In this document: positions 1 through 13,000 of the stretch, in pieces
Numbering within the stretch: the stretch's first letter is position 1
Layout of the letters: every line of letters begins with the position of its first letter
Source: Gymnorhina tibicen
Taxonomy: Eukaryota; Chordata; Aves; Passeriformes; Artamidae
Length of the DNA stretch: 64,000 bases
Assembly: GCA_013399875.1 (NCBI GenBank)
Contig: VXAZ01008122.1
Location: 62,001 to 126,000, forward strand
Direction of reading: 5' to 3'
The notes under the pieces: generated by a model
Database searches by the model: none
The model's input: only the letters and a program-made list of their open reading frames with translations
Told to the model about the DNA's origin: nothing
Program-made: the position numbers and the translations under genes

Positions 1-3000
1 AAATCTGGCCACATTTGTTCCTGTTGCACAGAAACAGCAAAATGCTTGAGAGCATTGAGTCTGAGCAATCATTTCATTGAGCTGTTTCACTGGGCTAAGA
101 GTCTGTGTGATGCTCCCCAGTCTACAGCAAAGCCCCTGGGGTTTACTGGTGTGACATGGGCTTTTCCCAGTGAACCAGTCTGCCTGTGGCAGCTGTCTTT
201 GCCAGTAGTACCAGACCAGGTGCAGGATTAGCTGTGATGCCACCCTTGTGTTAGCAAGGGGAAGGTTTAATTGAAGTTTCTTAAATGCACCCCTGTATTA
301 TGAGATATGTGTCAATCTTTAGGTGTTCTCTATTTTTTCGGAGAAAGGCATTTTCTGTCTCCAATAGTCATATTTATTTTTGCCTTTCTAAGCCCCAAGG
401 TCTGTAAAGCTGGCCCAGCTTCTTTATGCGAATGTAATGAAAACATTCAAAAAATATCCCCTGAAACACAAATCACTAGGTTGTATTAGAATGGATTCTT
501 GTACTCAAACACAATTCTCACTTAAATATAGAAACTTGGACTAACATTTACTCTGTAATAAGTTTTCTTTTTTAAAAAAGGGAATCAAATGAGTTCTTTG
601 AAGAATACCTGAATATAGACCTAACCAAGAGCCCAGAATGGTTTTAGGAGAAGAAACGTCCCCTGGTTTTGGAAAATAAAGTATATTTATAGCTGTCTAA
701 AATACATAATGAAATATTTTGGTGTCCTTGGAAAATATGCAGCACACACTTGGGGTTTTTTGGAGTGAGAGAATAAAAAATTCACTTTCAGCTAACCTAA
801 GAAAAGTCAAGCTCTTAATCCTTGTTTCCTGCTGGCAGTTCTTTGTCATGCTGTGTTATGAACGAACGCAAAATGGTGAGTCAGATTTTGTAAACGAGGG
901 GTGAGAAAAATGGGAACTGTATTTTTAGAAAAAGAGAAAACTGAGACATCGACACCATTTGAAACAAACCTGCTTTCAAAAATACTGGCTGTAGAAAAAG
1001 TGAAGGGAACCCAGATTCTGTATGTCAGGCCTACAAAACAGAAAGTCTGAGAGGAAGTTTTCTGGTTGTGTTGTAGACCAGCATGGAAAAAATACTTCTT
1101 GCCTCCAGAGAACGTTAAAAGTTGTTCTCTCATCAACATGCATAGTTTAATTGCAGTCTGGAGCAGATGTTAAAAATCATTTCATCTGGATTAGATTGCG
1201 ATCTGGGATGTTTAGCTGTCCATACTCATTGAAAAAAAGTCTTATTTAGTTTTGTAATTTGAAAACGTTTGGCACAGTTAAAAGTTGTTCTACAGTTAGG
1301 CCATAAAGTTAGCAAAAAAGTATGGAAATAAATAAAATTCCTAAAAATATAGCTAAATAATTGACATTAGTACAATAAATATATAGGATAAATCCCTTAT
1401 TCTGTATATCAGGCTGTGTTTTACAGTTAATGATTTTTGTTTATTAAATAGATTTTACTGCTTTTTAGTGAACTGAGGCCTTTAGTCTCTGTTGCCACAT
1501 CTTTCAGAATTTTAGAGGTAGTGTATCTCACCTTCCAGTATCTTGATTTTGCTGATAGATTGGGAGAGGAAAGCAAATTATCTTTGCAAATTGTCTTTTT
1601 TTCTGGATGTCATGTGTTGTAGCTACAGCACCAATCTAAACTAAATAACTGAAATAACTGTTGGAAAGAAAAGCTGTTGTTGAAAAACACTGTATCACCT
1701 TAATATGTTTTGGTTTAATGTTCTAAGCTTGGCCTTTCACCAGTTTGATGCCTTCTGAAATTTTGACTGAAGATTTGTATATTTTCAATATAATTTTTCT
1801 CTTAAGTATGTGCAATCTGTCATAGACAGCTCATGTAATATCAAAGCTAATTTGCATTAAATCTGTGTTAAGGAGAAAAGAGAGGTTTTGTTTTGTTTGG
1901 GTTTTTTAATTGAAAACATATTTTAATTTATTTTGCCTAGGTATGAAGAGTATGGAGAGCTCAAAAGCTGTGATGCATTTTGGAGAGGACTGTGGAATGC
2001 TCCAGACTGATATAAGTCCAGCTCCATCCAAACCCCCCTGCTGAGCTCACCCTGTCCCAAGCTCATCATGTCCCAAGCAAGTATTGGACAACTGAACTGC
2101 TACCTCTTGGCACCTTCCGTGCTGTCCCCTACTAGAGCAGCTTGAAAAGTGCAAGGTTCAGTTCTGAACTCTTTCTGTTCTTCGTATTTATATATAAATC
2201 TACACAGACACATCCATATTCTTCGACTTGCCTTGAGCTGGGAAAGGCACTGATTTACATGGCTACATGCTGCTTTAGACAATTGGCTTTGAGCTGCCTT
2301 TTTCAGTCACAGACAGGTGATTTAAAACCATGAACACCTTTAAATAGCTACATAACGCCCCTAGAACTGTGTACAATCTGATTTACACTGGCTATTAAAC
2401 CGACATTATTCACCACTTTTTCCTCATATTCCTGCTTTTCAGAAGTCCATGCAGTACACAAAACAAATTCCTAATTTAACTTCTGAATGTGTGTGCACTC
2501 TCATAGCTTTTGTTTTTACTCTTGACCCTAAGAAGACCTTGTATACTATTTCCCAGTGAGCTGAAACAATCCTTAGAAGGGTTGGGTAGTGGGAATCTTG
2601 CAAGACAAAGTGGAGAATTGCCCAGACAATCACTGCAGGGGAGGTATGAATTGTTGCTACTGTTTGAGCCTTTGCTTCTAGTTATCTGGTTTGTGTTTAT
2701 TTATGATGCACGAATTATACAACATGGGCAGGCTCTTTCAATTACTTATTAAAATACAAATATGTAAATACAGGTACCATCCCCGACACACTGCTTTCAA
2801 TTCTTATCTACTGCAGCACATTTCCTGGATTTTACTCCTTCCAGCTCTGCTGGTAGTAAAATATTAGATAAAGAAAACAGGAAATAATTCTTCATTTCAA
2901 TAATTCATGGAAAATGAACAGAAACTATGATATCTGTGACACATGAGAGCACACATCTCAAACGGGGGTATTAGTATTCAGTGCCAGGACTGTAGCTCTG

Positions 3001-3638
3001 GAACATATGCTTAAAACATTTCTAAGCCCCTTTGGAATACCATTTCAATAGAAATTCAGTAACCTGTTGAAATAAGTCAACACCGAAAATTATGATATAA
3101 TTGGAACTCTTTAATTGCCAGTTATGTCCTTTGGTTGATCCCCTGAAACAATGTTATTAGTATTTAATATAAAATTTCTGCAGTAAAAAAGGTGAATTTA
3201 TGGGGTGAAAGGACAATCTTCCATTTCATGAAATATAACTGGCAGATGGAAACATGAAATAAAGTGCCTCCTGCCAGCTTTTACTATACCTGCTCGTAAA
3301 CTTTCCTGCCTTGAGACACTAGAAAGAGTTTCCTTGGGACAATTAGCATTTACTGAAGGATCTGCTCTTCCTCCACCTTCACAACAGTGCAGCTTTTTTA
3401 TAATTTTTAATATATTATCCAGCACTTTAATGAAATGGGTGGCTGAGTGGAATTGTGTAGCTCTCGTTAACACGAGAACATGCCAAAGCACGACAGAGGC
3501 TGCTGTGGAGTTTAGGTCCCTTAAAGGATAATATTTTACATAGGATTTAAGAGTACAAAAAGTTTATTACTGCCTGAGAGGAGCCTGTATACCCCAGCTT
3601 ATTTTACTGACTCTTTCCCCAGAATATTAAATCTGTAT
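1..3638. other. Unique AT-rich non-coding DNA
   Basis: No gene, LTR or LINE signature is visible in this stretch. All open frames are under 100 codons, carry no recognisable domain and overlap frames on the other strand. T- and A-rich runs are common. It could be intergenic or intronic; nothing in it decides between the two. Confidence 0.6.
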
Positions 3639-3955
3639 TGTTGTGGTTTAACCGCAGCCAGCAACTAAGCCCCTCACAACCACTTGCTCAGCTCCCCACC
3701 CACCCGGCAGTGGGATATGGAGGAGAATCAGACAGAGGTTAAAGCCATGGATTGAAATAAGAACATATCATATGAATATGTAATAAAGGTGATAATAATA
3801 AAAATAATGATTTTTTGACTTAGGATAAGCATTATTTAGCAACAACTTAAACCACCAGTGTGATATCAACATCATTCTCATACTAAATCCAAAACCATTG
3901 CACTATACCAACTACTAGGAAGAAAACTAGCTCTATCTCAGCTGAAGCCAGGACA
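3639..3955 (-). mobile_element. Solo LTR of an avian endogenous retrovirus, internally deleted
   Basis: On the plus strand the element opens with TGTTGTGGTTTAAC and closes with AGCTGAAGCCAGGACA. This is the reverse complement of a very common bird LTR whose sense copy begins TGTCCTGG and ends with a CCACAACA-type terminus, so the sense strand is minus. Blocks typical of that LTR are visible: the CAGCCAGCAACTAAG block near 3657-3672, the AGCAACAACTTAAACCACCAG block near 3838-3858, and the TACTAGGAAGAAAACTAG block near 3913-3930. Flanks are TGTAT on the left and TGTAC on the right, a 5-bp target duplication with one mismatch. At 317 bp it is shorter than complete copies as I remember them. The central part that would hold the promoter is missing (about 3800-3815), so it is probably inert. 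No internal retroviral genes flank it. The exact subfamily is not determined. Confidence 0.85.
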
Positions 3956-4093
3956 TGTACCCCATCACCAATCTGAGGCCTCTTGATCTTGCTCCTATTT
4001 GTGGAGCTTTGAAAGTGTGGCTGTACTACAAAAAGATATAGTCTCCAAACACAGCAGATTTCAGAGCCACGTCATTTACAGCAATTTCCTTAT

Positions 4094-4121
4094 AATATCA
4101 TGCTTTTAATATCATGCTTTT
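4094..4121. repeat. Tandem duplication, 14-bp unit x 2
   Basis: The unit AATATCATGCTTTT occurs twice in perfect succession. It is a local duplication, probably replication slippage, in otherwise unique sequence. Confidence 0.9.
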
Positions 4122-5923
4122 ATCTTGGGTTTTACACTACTGCCTTTGCTCTCAGCGCCCCAGTCCATGAATTTATCTTATTGGCAGGTAATCTAGTTCT
4201 GTGAGCAAGTGCAGCTGCAGATGAATAGATACAAGTTTTCTCCTCCAAATAGGAAACCTTTTTCTCCTCCTCCACTCCATAATATACCTCTCCAAGGACA
4301 ACAGCTGGTTGCATTCAGTCCGGGATCCTAAAAGCTTTTCTCTGCAGAAAAATATTTTGCAGTTTGAAAGTCTGTTGTTTCAGATCTTGGAAGGATGGAA
4401 AAACAAGGCTTAAACCACCACACTTTACCTCCCGGAAGCACCTGCAGAGCTGAAGTGTTGGTGTCCAATATTGTACTGCTCAGCAGCGGTTTGTAAGTGG
4501 CTGGTTGCTTCAAGAGGACCACAGGGTTTCCTTGGTGTCAGGCCCAGTTGCATGACTGGTTCTAGCCCCAGGAAGCCCCTGCTGGACCCATATGAATGCT
4601 GCTTGGAGTTCAGTTATCTGTTACCTTGAGCAGTCATGTCCCACAGAACCAGACTGATGCCTTTGCCATGATGGCCAGAAGCTCCTGTTCTGTCCCTCCT
4701 CATCAGCAAAGGTTTGTAAGAAATGATCCCAATATGATTTCAATGGATTTGACAGTATTTCACAGGGGCTGTTAGAATATTTAAATGTGGAAGGGTTTCA
4801 ATAATAAATACAGACTTCCAGAAAACATAGTGGGGATTTTTTGGTAAGTTTTAGCACTATTCCTTTGGTTTCTTCTGAGTGGCACTGTTAAAATGTTCAT
4901 CAAGGGTTCAGTCTGAGTGTGCAATCTTTAAAAACCAGTCTTCTGTAGGTATTTTGGCTGCATATCACCTGATACGTTATATAAAAGTTAGTGGAGGTTG
5001 TTTGGCTTTCATTGCTATAATATTGGAATGGCTAATACAACCTGAATATTTTTAAACATCTCATTAAAACTCAACATTCCTTATATTTTTTATAAGTTTG
5101 TCCTTACATTTTTTTTTTGGTAATTCAGGAGCAAAGGATGTATTGTCTAATAAAATTTTTAATTTGCTGTGCTTTTGTATTAAGATACGAAATAAAGGCA
5201 CAACACCATTAGTGGATGTATTTATTGAGACTATATAAATTCTATGAAAAACAGCAAGGGTTTTAAAATCCCACAAAACCCCATTATGCCTTTCTCACAA
5301 GACTGAGCATCAGATGTTGTAAGGTCTGCTTTACAACACTCCCCAAAACACCTTACAGCCATCAGGGAGCAGCTGCTGACTGGCTGAAGCCCCTGTGCAC
5401 TCCAACTGCCCTCACCAAGCCCTCTGCACTCACTCGCTTTGCAAATCAGTTTGCCTTTTCCACCACGGGGTTTTTAAGGCAGATGTAGAGCAGAGAAGGT
5501 CAGGAAGAAGCATCCCTCTAGACTGAATGCTGGTGGGAATTTGCAGTACAAGAGGGACCTCAGAAACCCCAGGCAGAAATCCTCCTGAGAGGAGTGCCCA
5601 CTTGACTGCCTAGCATACTGAGAGGGCAAGACAAGCAGAAAATCCAAGCCCGGTTTCCAGTCCATGCAGCAGCTTAGCAAAAGTGTCTCTGTTGAATATG
5701 TAAGAGGGTTTAAGACCTCCAGACTCCTTGGCCATACTTGATTGTCAAATTTTGCATATTTATAGTAACTAGGAATCAGTGCATGTCTTGAACACTTCGT
5801 ACTCTATGCAGTTTATTTTTAAAGCATGGTGTGAGAAGGGAATGTTTCAGCACGAGTGTTGCACTTTAGTTAATAATTGACATGTTTAACATGCATTTTC
5901 TATGGCAACTCAGAGCATTCAGT

Positions 5924-5936
5924 TATATATATATAT
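5924..5936. repeat. (TA)n microsatellite
   Basis: Six and a half perfect TA units. It is short and probably only weakly polymorphic. Confidence 0.85.
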
Positions 5937-6630
5937 TGACCTTGATGTCAAAGATTACCTCCTCCCCATGTGCAATTACTTACTTCTTTCCCATTTCTAT
6001 GAAGTCCTGCTTTTATTGCGTTCAGTGAATGTTTGAGAAGCTGGACTGTAGCCAGACAATCAAAGGGACAACAAACCACAGCATTTGGGCTGAAGAAGGT
6101 GGCCAGAGATAACGGCAGTAGCGAGAACTTGTAAGTTTAAGTTGGCCCTTGCCATCTCAGTGAGTGAGATCAGACAGCTGACACAAAGATATATCTTGAG
6201 ATGGGTCAGTTATGTGCAGGAATTCCTTAGGACAATAAGGAAGTTAACATGAGAAATCAGAGGCTACAAATTATTTAATTTATTTTTAAAATGAAATCCA
6301 TGGGGAAACTTGGCAAGTGTTTCTGTTATAGTCAGGCATGATCCTTGCAGTAGGTTTTCCTCCATTCCTTCCAGAAAATAATCATTCAGTGGGTTAGGCT
6401 GTTTCTTTTTATTTTTTTTCCTTTAATCTCATTTTTCTTTTGTTTGTTTTTTGCTTATTTTAATCTTGCATGCTACTGTTTTATGTTGAGAAACACAGAT
6501 ATCATCACTGAGTCCATATTGTGTAGGACGGGCAAGTGACATCCACAACTCCTGGACCGCTTTTTGGGATGAGATCAAAATGTTGTTAACCTCCCAGACT
6601 CACTGTGGGGCTCATAAAATGAATATGGTT

Positions 6631-6690
6631 GTGCATATATCTGTACATATAGATATGCACGCATGCACCACGCACACACATACACATACA
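6631..6690. repeat. Imperfect palindrome followed by CA-rich simple repeat
   Basis: 6631-6660 is a 30-bp imperfect inverted repeat. Its outer 8-bp arms GTGCATAT and ATATGCAC pair perfectly, and inner bases pair in part. It is followed directly by a CA/CG-rich alternating purine-pyrimidine run with the CACACACA core near 6673. Such a segment could extrude a hairpin or adopt Z-DNA, but no function is implied. Confidence 0.7.
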
Positions 6691-9600
6691 TTTTTATGAC
6701 GCTTTTATCCTCCAGCTAAAGTCTATTCTTTTCTTTTGCTCAGGGTAATTTGATACTTTCTCTACATCTAAGTCCTGCTTGACTCAGTTTAAAACTCCTA
6801 TAAGCTGTTTATAGACTCATAGGAAAAAGAGAAGTTAAAGAAAATGTACTGTGAACCTGAGAGACACTCAGCAATTGCCTGAATTCTGGCTTTTAAGAAA
6901 TGGACATACAAGCATGTAAAGCATCTGTGCCATGTGCATCCCTCCCACAGCCGTGAATACCCTCCAAACCAGAGCTGTGCAGGAGCGTCTCAGCAACTGC
7001 TCCCTTGCCCTCCTCCCCACCCAGCCAGGTATTTGTCTCTTGAAAAGGTTTTCCTCCCTTCTCTCCTCCAACTCTTATTCCTTCTTAATCTTTTGAGCTC
7101 CCTTAAGCAGAGTGACATGATTTGTCGAGTGCTGCCCCTGTCGGGATGGTCACTGGGCCCTCAGTTGTTGGTCGTAAGAAAGGAAGAACAGCAGCCCTGG
7201 GGCAAGAGGTGACCTGTCTTCTCTTTTTTCTCCTGGGTTCCCGCTGAGAAAAGCAGTGGGATGAAGTGGTTTTACAGAGAAAACTCCTAGGATTCTACTT
7301 AACAGCTCAGGCTTTTGTGAGTCTCTCTCTGTTGTATAACTTTAGACCAAAATCAGAATTAAAGGGTATACTCATGTGCCATTCTGAGAGTCAGGTTTTA
7401 TGGTCCAGGCACAGCTCATACCTTTCCGTTTTTCTGTCGAAGTGGAGATGGAACAGTGATATAACCCACATGCTGTCACCCTGGGATGGGCTGTACTCTG
7501 TTTAGAAAGGAATTTGTGTGCCTGACATGAGACTGTCTATTTCTTCCAATCTATGGGCTATTAGCAGCATCTTCAATGCAAGCAAGGCAAATCTGATTGA
7601 AATTTGAGGGAAAAAAAAAGAACTAAATAGCAGAAAAAGTAAAATAATTGTAGAACACTAGTCAGTTTACTTCAACTAGCAAGACAAAAGAAAACTTTGC
7701 TAACGGTGTGCAATGCCTTTTGCAACAGAAATTATGCTTTTTATGATGATCTTGAGGGAAGTCAGGTTCTTAAGCAAATTAATGCCACTCAGTAATAACT
7801 AAGAGATACTGTTTGAATGGATATATTGTGAAAAGTAGCACTTCTAAATCATCTGGTGTCTTGCATACATTTACACAGATGAGATGTATGTAACTTAGTG
7901 TTCATTTGGGGAAGAGTTCCATAGCTAACAGCCAGATCATTGGTGCTTAATTTTTGTTCTTGAAATACAACTGGAAAAGCCAACAGATTAAGAGCTAAAA
8001 CTGTAACCATACAAATAGAGGATATATGAGGTATTGAATTTGGATTTTTTTTTCCTTTTTTCAAGTATTAGTAACCTGAAAAGCTAAGTTTCTACTTGTT
8101 CTTCTGAAACAACATAATGAATGACTTTTTGTTCCAGATTCATATGAGGGACTTAACATTCAAAATATGATTGGTTTTTTGCTTTGTGTGTCTGCACTGT
8201 TATGTACAGGGGGCTTTGTGACTCTGATTTTCTCGGGTACTACTTTGGTGCTGAACGAATTCTCATTCTGAACAGAGAATACAATACAAGGTAAAATAGA
8301 TTTCTGAAGGCATTTTGTGCACAGAATATGATTAAGAAGCAATCAAGCACTGGAAACCCACTCAGTCCCCTACCTTGTTACTGGGTAGCTTGGCCATGAT
8401 GTAGGGGATGGATTTAAAGCAATTCATTATTTTACAGAAAGATAAGCTTGAAGCTGTCTGTGCATGTGGATAGTTGGCCCTCCCCAACAGCTTCCTGGAG
8501 TTTATTAAAGCCAAACAGTACAAAAGGACGAAAAGAACTGATTTTTTTTATCTTTCATTAGAGGAGAGCTTTGAACTTTGAGACTTCTGCAGTTAATCAG
8601 TTTCCTTCAATTTTTCTCATGGCATCTTTTGGAAACTCACGTATTTTGAGATATCATTTACTTTTCCAGATATTCAATTTACATTCTGGTAACATGTGGT
8701 GAGTCTTGACAGTGACAGTAGAGGATTAGATGGCCCAGCTAGTTCCTCCTCAGTTTCTGGGTTTTTTTCAATTAACTTTGAATAGGCTGGATCAGAACTT
8801 TCAAATTCTGGTGTCGTAAAACTTCTTGTATACTCTGCATTCTTCATTAAAAAAATTAATAGCCCTGGATTAATTCTGAAACTGCTGTGTTAGGATTATG
8901 GATGTCAATAACTTGCACTGTGCTACAAAAGGGAAGCTCATGATAAGCATCAAGGAACCTTGTTGCCTGGGGTAAATTTCCAGAGGATAAACAGAAGGTG
9001 ACGAGTATCTTCCATTCCAGCAATGCCTCTTCCTTATAAAGGCAAGTTGAAATAGGCCATTACTGTTATTAGAAAGTCCCTTCCCAGAAAGGGTGCTATT
9101 CCTCTGTGCAACAAGGTGCCACGCATCAGACAGCAAAGGCTGTTTCCTCCCTAGACAGCCAGTCTGCTGCTGCCCTCTCAGATCCTCTGTTTCATAGGAA
9201 TGGTATCGGCTGGATGATTTCAGGTAGATCACCAAACACTAACTTGGCATTTTACTTGGATAATTCAATCACCTGTGAATAAGATTCCCTTTCCGTTGCA
9301 AAGCTCTGATGTCTGTGTCTGCTTCTCAGACTTTGCAGTGGAAAATGAATTTTATTCACGGATGGAGGAACAGGCACAGGCAACAGACACAAAACTCAGA
9401 AGAGTATGATGATATGACCTATATTAGAGCAGGCCACTGCTTTTAATGGGAGTGTCAAGGTCCTTGTAAGGACAGGCATTCTGGTTTATCCTCTGTCCAG
9501 TCTTCATCACTGCTGTCTGATTCATCAATACTGTAGGAAAATGAGGTGCTGCAGAAAAATCCAGGGGGTGCTTTCCTCTGAGGTAAAATAATGGAAATGG

Positions 9601-9960
9601 CAAAATCATAGGGCAACTAATTTTGGTTTACTAATAAGCACTGAATACTGTGCTGGGGGGAAATATCAGGAGGTCTCTACCTCCTTTTTCTGAGTTTGTG
9701 GACAAAACCACATTAACCTGAAAAGCTCTTCCTTTGAATATAAATATATAATTATTGCTGATGGTTTCTTATATCAAATTAGCTGCAGTGGAGATGTTTC
9801 CACACAGAACAAAAATGTTATTTGGAGATGTTTGTTTTCGTTGCCTTTCAGGGATTTGTTCTGTGCAATGTGTGAAAAATAGACTCCTGTGTTTACAGTC
9901 ATACAAATTGCATCAGCCTCTGCTGTGCTGCCTGTTCTCACGGGCATTGTTTCATCTCAG

Positions 9961-10089
9961 TCTCCTTTTCATCGGGTCTGGAATGCAGACTCCAAGAGGC
10001 GCATGGGGGGCTCCAGAGATGAGCAGCTGTGGCTGTACAGTCCCCATGATGCTGCAGAGCACTGGCATACGGATCCTTGTTTTATGTAA
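9961..10089 (+). other. Weak candidate exon (unidentified), 42 codons plus stop
   Basis: An open frame runs from just after an acceptor-like TTTCATCTCAG at 9950-9960 to a TAA at 10087-10089. The translated segment is charged and aromatic, starting SPFHRVWNADSKRRMG and containing QLWLYSPHDAAEHW. Codon choice looks coding-like, with CAG, CTG, TAC and CCC frequent. I do not recognise the protein. Against it: at least one other plus frame is open across the same GC-richer patch, no AATAAA is seen in the next few hundred bases, and no partner exon is evident. It could be the last coding exon of an unknown transcript, a decayed retrocopy or chance. Confidence 0.15.
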
Positions 10090-13000
10090 AAGAGGATGGA
10101 TGCACTGGAGGAAAGGACACGGTGTGCTGACCAGGGTGGCAGGAGGTCACACTCACTGGGTAGGATAACAAGAGGCTTTTGGGGGCTGAAGCGATTTCTA
10201 AATATGAGCCAAAGAGCTCACGTGTCCTCCCTTTCTCAAGTGCTGACACACATTTCTTTAATGGCTGTTGCTAGGGCTTTAGCTTTCTGAAAAGGAGTTA
10301 GAAGACACAGTTTAGCCAAAATGTGACAGCCAGAGCTGGGGAGACCAAACTGTCCGCATGAAAGGAATATGGTCCAGCACTTTACACTCATGATCAATTT
10401 AGAAATGGCTGGCAAAATTACCCTGTTAGCAAAGAAATTGGTAGATGGTAAGTACCAGTAAGCTCTGATTTTATCCCTTTACCCGTATCTCACCTCTTAC
10501 AAGGTCAAGAAACTTTGATTGATTTAATTTGGGATTATTTTGGTGGTTGTTCTCTGCTGTCCTTTTATTCAAGTCTTAGCAGAAGAGATGATCTTCAAAT
10601 CCTTCTCTGCTTGGACTCCACTTTGTCCTTGTGTGCCAGCAATGGATGCTGTGCTCCAGAGCTGTCCTGTGGAAAACACCCACGGAGGCCTGGGGTGGGG
10701 ACAGAGCAGGGGCATAGCTCAGAATCGTGCTGGTGAGTCTTCTCCTCACTAACATTAGCCTCCTTTAGGGAAGGATCCTTTTTCCAGATCCCTTTTCCAG
10801 ATAGCACAAAGTTTTTTTGATTGTACAACTTGCCTTCCTAAAAGAAGAAACTTAAATGTATGAATTTGCACTTAAAAGCAAAGCCTGCTTGCCATTCCTT
10901 TGGAGGGCTTTACTGGAACTCTGTCTTTTGCTGCCCATTGTGCAGGACCAGGAACAGTCACACTGAAATCCCGAGTGGAGCTTGTCTGAAAGCTGAGAAT
11001 CCACCTCCTTTTCCCACCAGAATAATTGCCATCAAAACTGACTCAGAAATCTATTCTTCTATTGTTCCCCTCAATACTTTAAATGTTAATTACTTAATCA
11101 CTGAAGAGACTTTTTTTTTGTTCTCTTCTGTAATATAGTTATTATTTAGAAATCCAGGAATTAATTGTCATAAGAAGAGACTTTCTTCTCTGCAAGGGAA
11201 AGTAGAAGTTCCATTTGTCACCCTGACTGTAGATTTCCTTGCTTTCCAGTGCTGCAGCTGTCACAATACTCACGTCTGCTTTCTTAGAATGACATGCACT
11301 TGGAACCCAGTACAACTGTGGTTGTCATTTCTCTACCCACCCAGAGACACCTGGGGTACAAGTTTCCCTTCAAGCTTTTAATCCCCAAGATAATATGCAA
11401 CCACCGTGCAAAATGCCTCATTTTCTGTAGCTAACACTCTTCCCTCAGCTGTGTGAGAACACTTTCACCTTTTCTCAGCATTATAGATGCAGCAGATAGG
11501 GAAAGGCAGTAGCTGGAAACATGAGCAGAGGGTAAAGCCCTATGTTGTTGTCATTATCCTGACCGTTCACAGCATAGCTGCAGAAACTCCCAACTGAAAT
11601 AAATGCAAAGACAATTCCGCACTGGAAAAAGTCCTTTTTAACAGCACTGAACTCAGTTTTCACGGTCTTTTTGTTTGCCAGGTACAGAATACATTCTTGA
11701 TTAATTGCTCTACTTAGCTGCACAACTCTGACCTCAGTGGAGACAGCAGTTTTACACTTTCTGGAGGTGAGCTCTGCCCATGCTGAGCAACAGCACAACA
11801 GCTAGGAAACACCTCCTGGATGGTGCTAACTTTATTTTTTTGTTCTAAAACACTTCTGTACCCCCTTCCGCAGTAAAATCCATGTTATTAAGATGCTCTC
11901 CTGGGCCATGGCACTGCTCAGCATAGACAGGGGTAGGAAGGGGAAGGGGAAAGTCTTGGGGAAGGCTTGGAGGTCTGTCTCCCAGCCTATCTGGGTAGAG
12001 AGACCTAATGAAAACCATCACTATGGGACAAGAACAAGCACCCTGGGGTCCTCCTGGACCCTTTCCATTCTGATTGCGTGGTGCACTCCTTGCACAGATA
12101 GCTGGGATTACCTCACCTGCAAGTTTCCTTGGTTTGACACTTCAAAACAACCTTTCAAGCATGAGTTTTTCATTCGTTTCTTTTTTCTTTCCTGAGTAGT
12201 TTTGTCTGTGAAAATATTGACTTAGCAAATCAAGAAGTAACACCTAGATTTCTCATATTCTCAAAATAAATCTTTAATATTGAACTTGGGATTGAGGACT
12301 CAAAACTCTCTTAATGTTGCATTTTATTGCCTTTATTGATGATCAAACATTACCACACATCATGCTTGTTAAGGGGAGTTTGAGGAGGATTTTAATTCAT
12401 GGTTATTTATTCTTTCCTTTCTTTTTATACAGATTGTTTGTTGTTGGGTTTTGGGGTTTTTTTTTCTCTAAAGGAATGAATGCTTATACTCTGTTGCAGC
12501 CATACCTGCCTAACAGCTACTTGCTCATAAATCTGCAGTCCAACACCGACTCATTATTTCAGAGACTGAGAAGAACAAAGTTGGTTCAATGAATTTTGTC
12601 AATACATCCTATTTCAGAGCCTGACTAAAACCCATTCCTAAAACAAGCTGAAAAGCAGCACAGCCTCGATCATTGATTTGCATTAGAGAATTTCGGTCAG
12701 ATGCTTGCAGTGAGTCTGGTGTTCCCATTTGCACAGTTATTTAGGACTCTAGAAATCTCAGCCTAAAACTGTAGTGGAGGGGGGAAACTGTAGTTACATC
12801 ATGAGCTGGTTTCACTAGTGACTGCTCTTTGGATTGTCCAAATAGTTCTCACTGTATCAGTGTTGGCTGGAGTTGGGGTTTTTTTTGGTTTTTGTTAGTG
12901 ATGATGTCTGCTGTGCAAGGCCTTTTGTCCTTAGCAATAAAAGGATGAAAAGTGGAATTTCATCATTTTGAATGTATTTGAATACAGAAAGGAGTATCCC

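Larger units (their letters stand above)
3956..9960. other. Unique non-coding DNA with small low-complexity tracts
   Basis: No supported gene is seen. The stretch holds a 14-bp tandem duplication at 4094-4121, a (TA)n run at 5924-5936, a T-rich tract at about 6405-6465 and an alternating purine-pyrimidine segment at 6631-6690. The longest open frame (121 codons, minus, 8870-9235) has no recognisable domain and is treated as chance. Confidence 0.55.

Noticed and set aside
4411..4424. TTAAACCACCACA resembling the 3' end of the 15072 LTR
   Set aside because: Only about 12 bases match. The sequence upstream shows no LTR similarity and there is no matching 5' end or target duplication.
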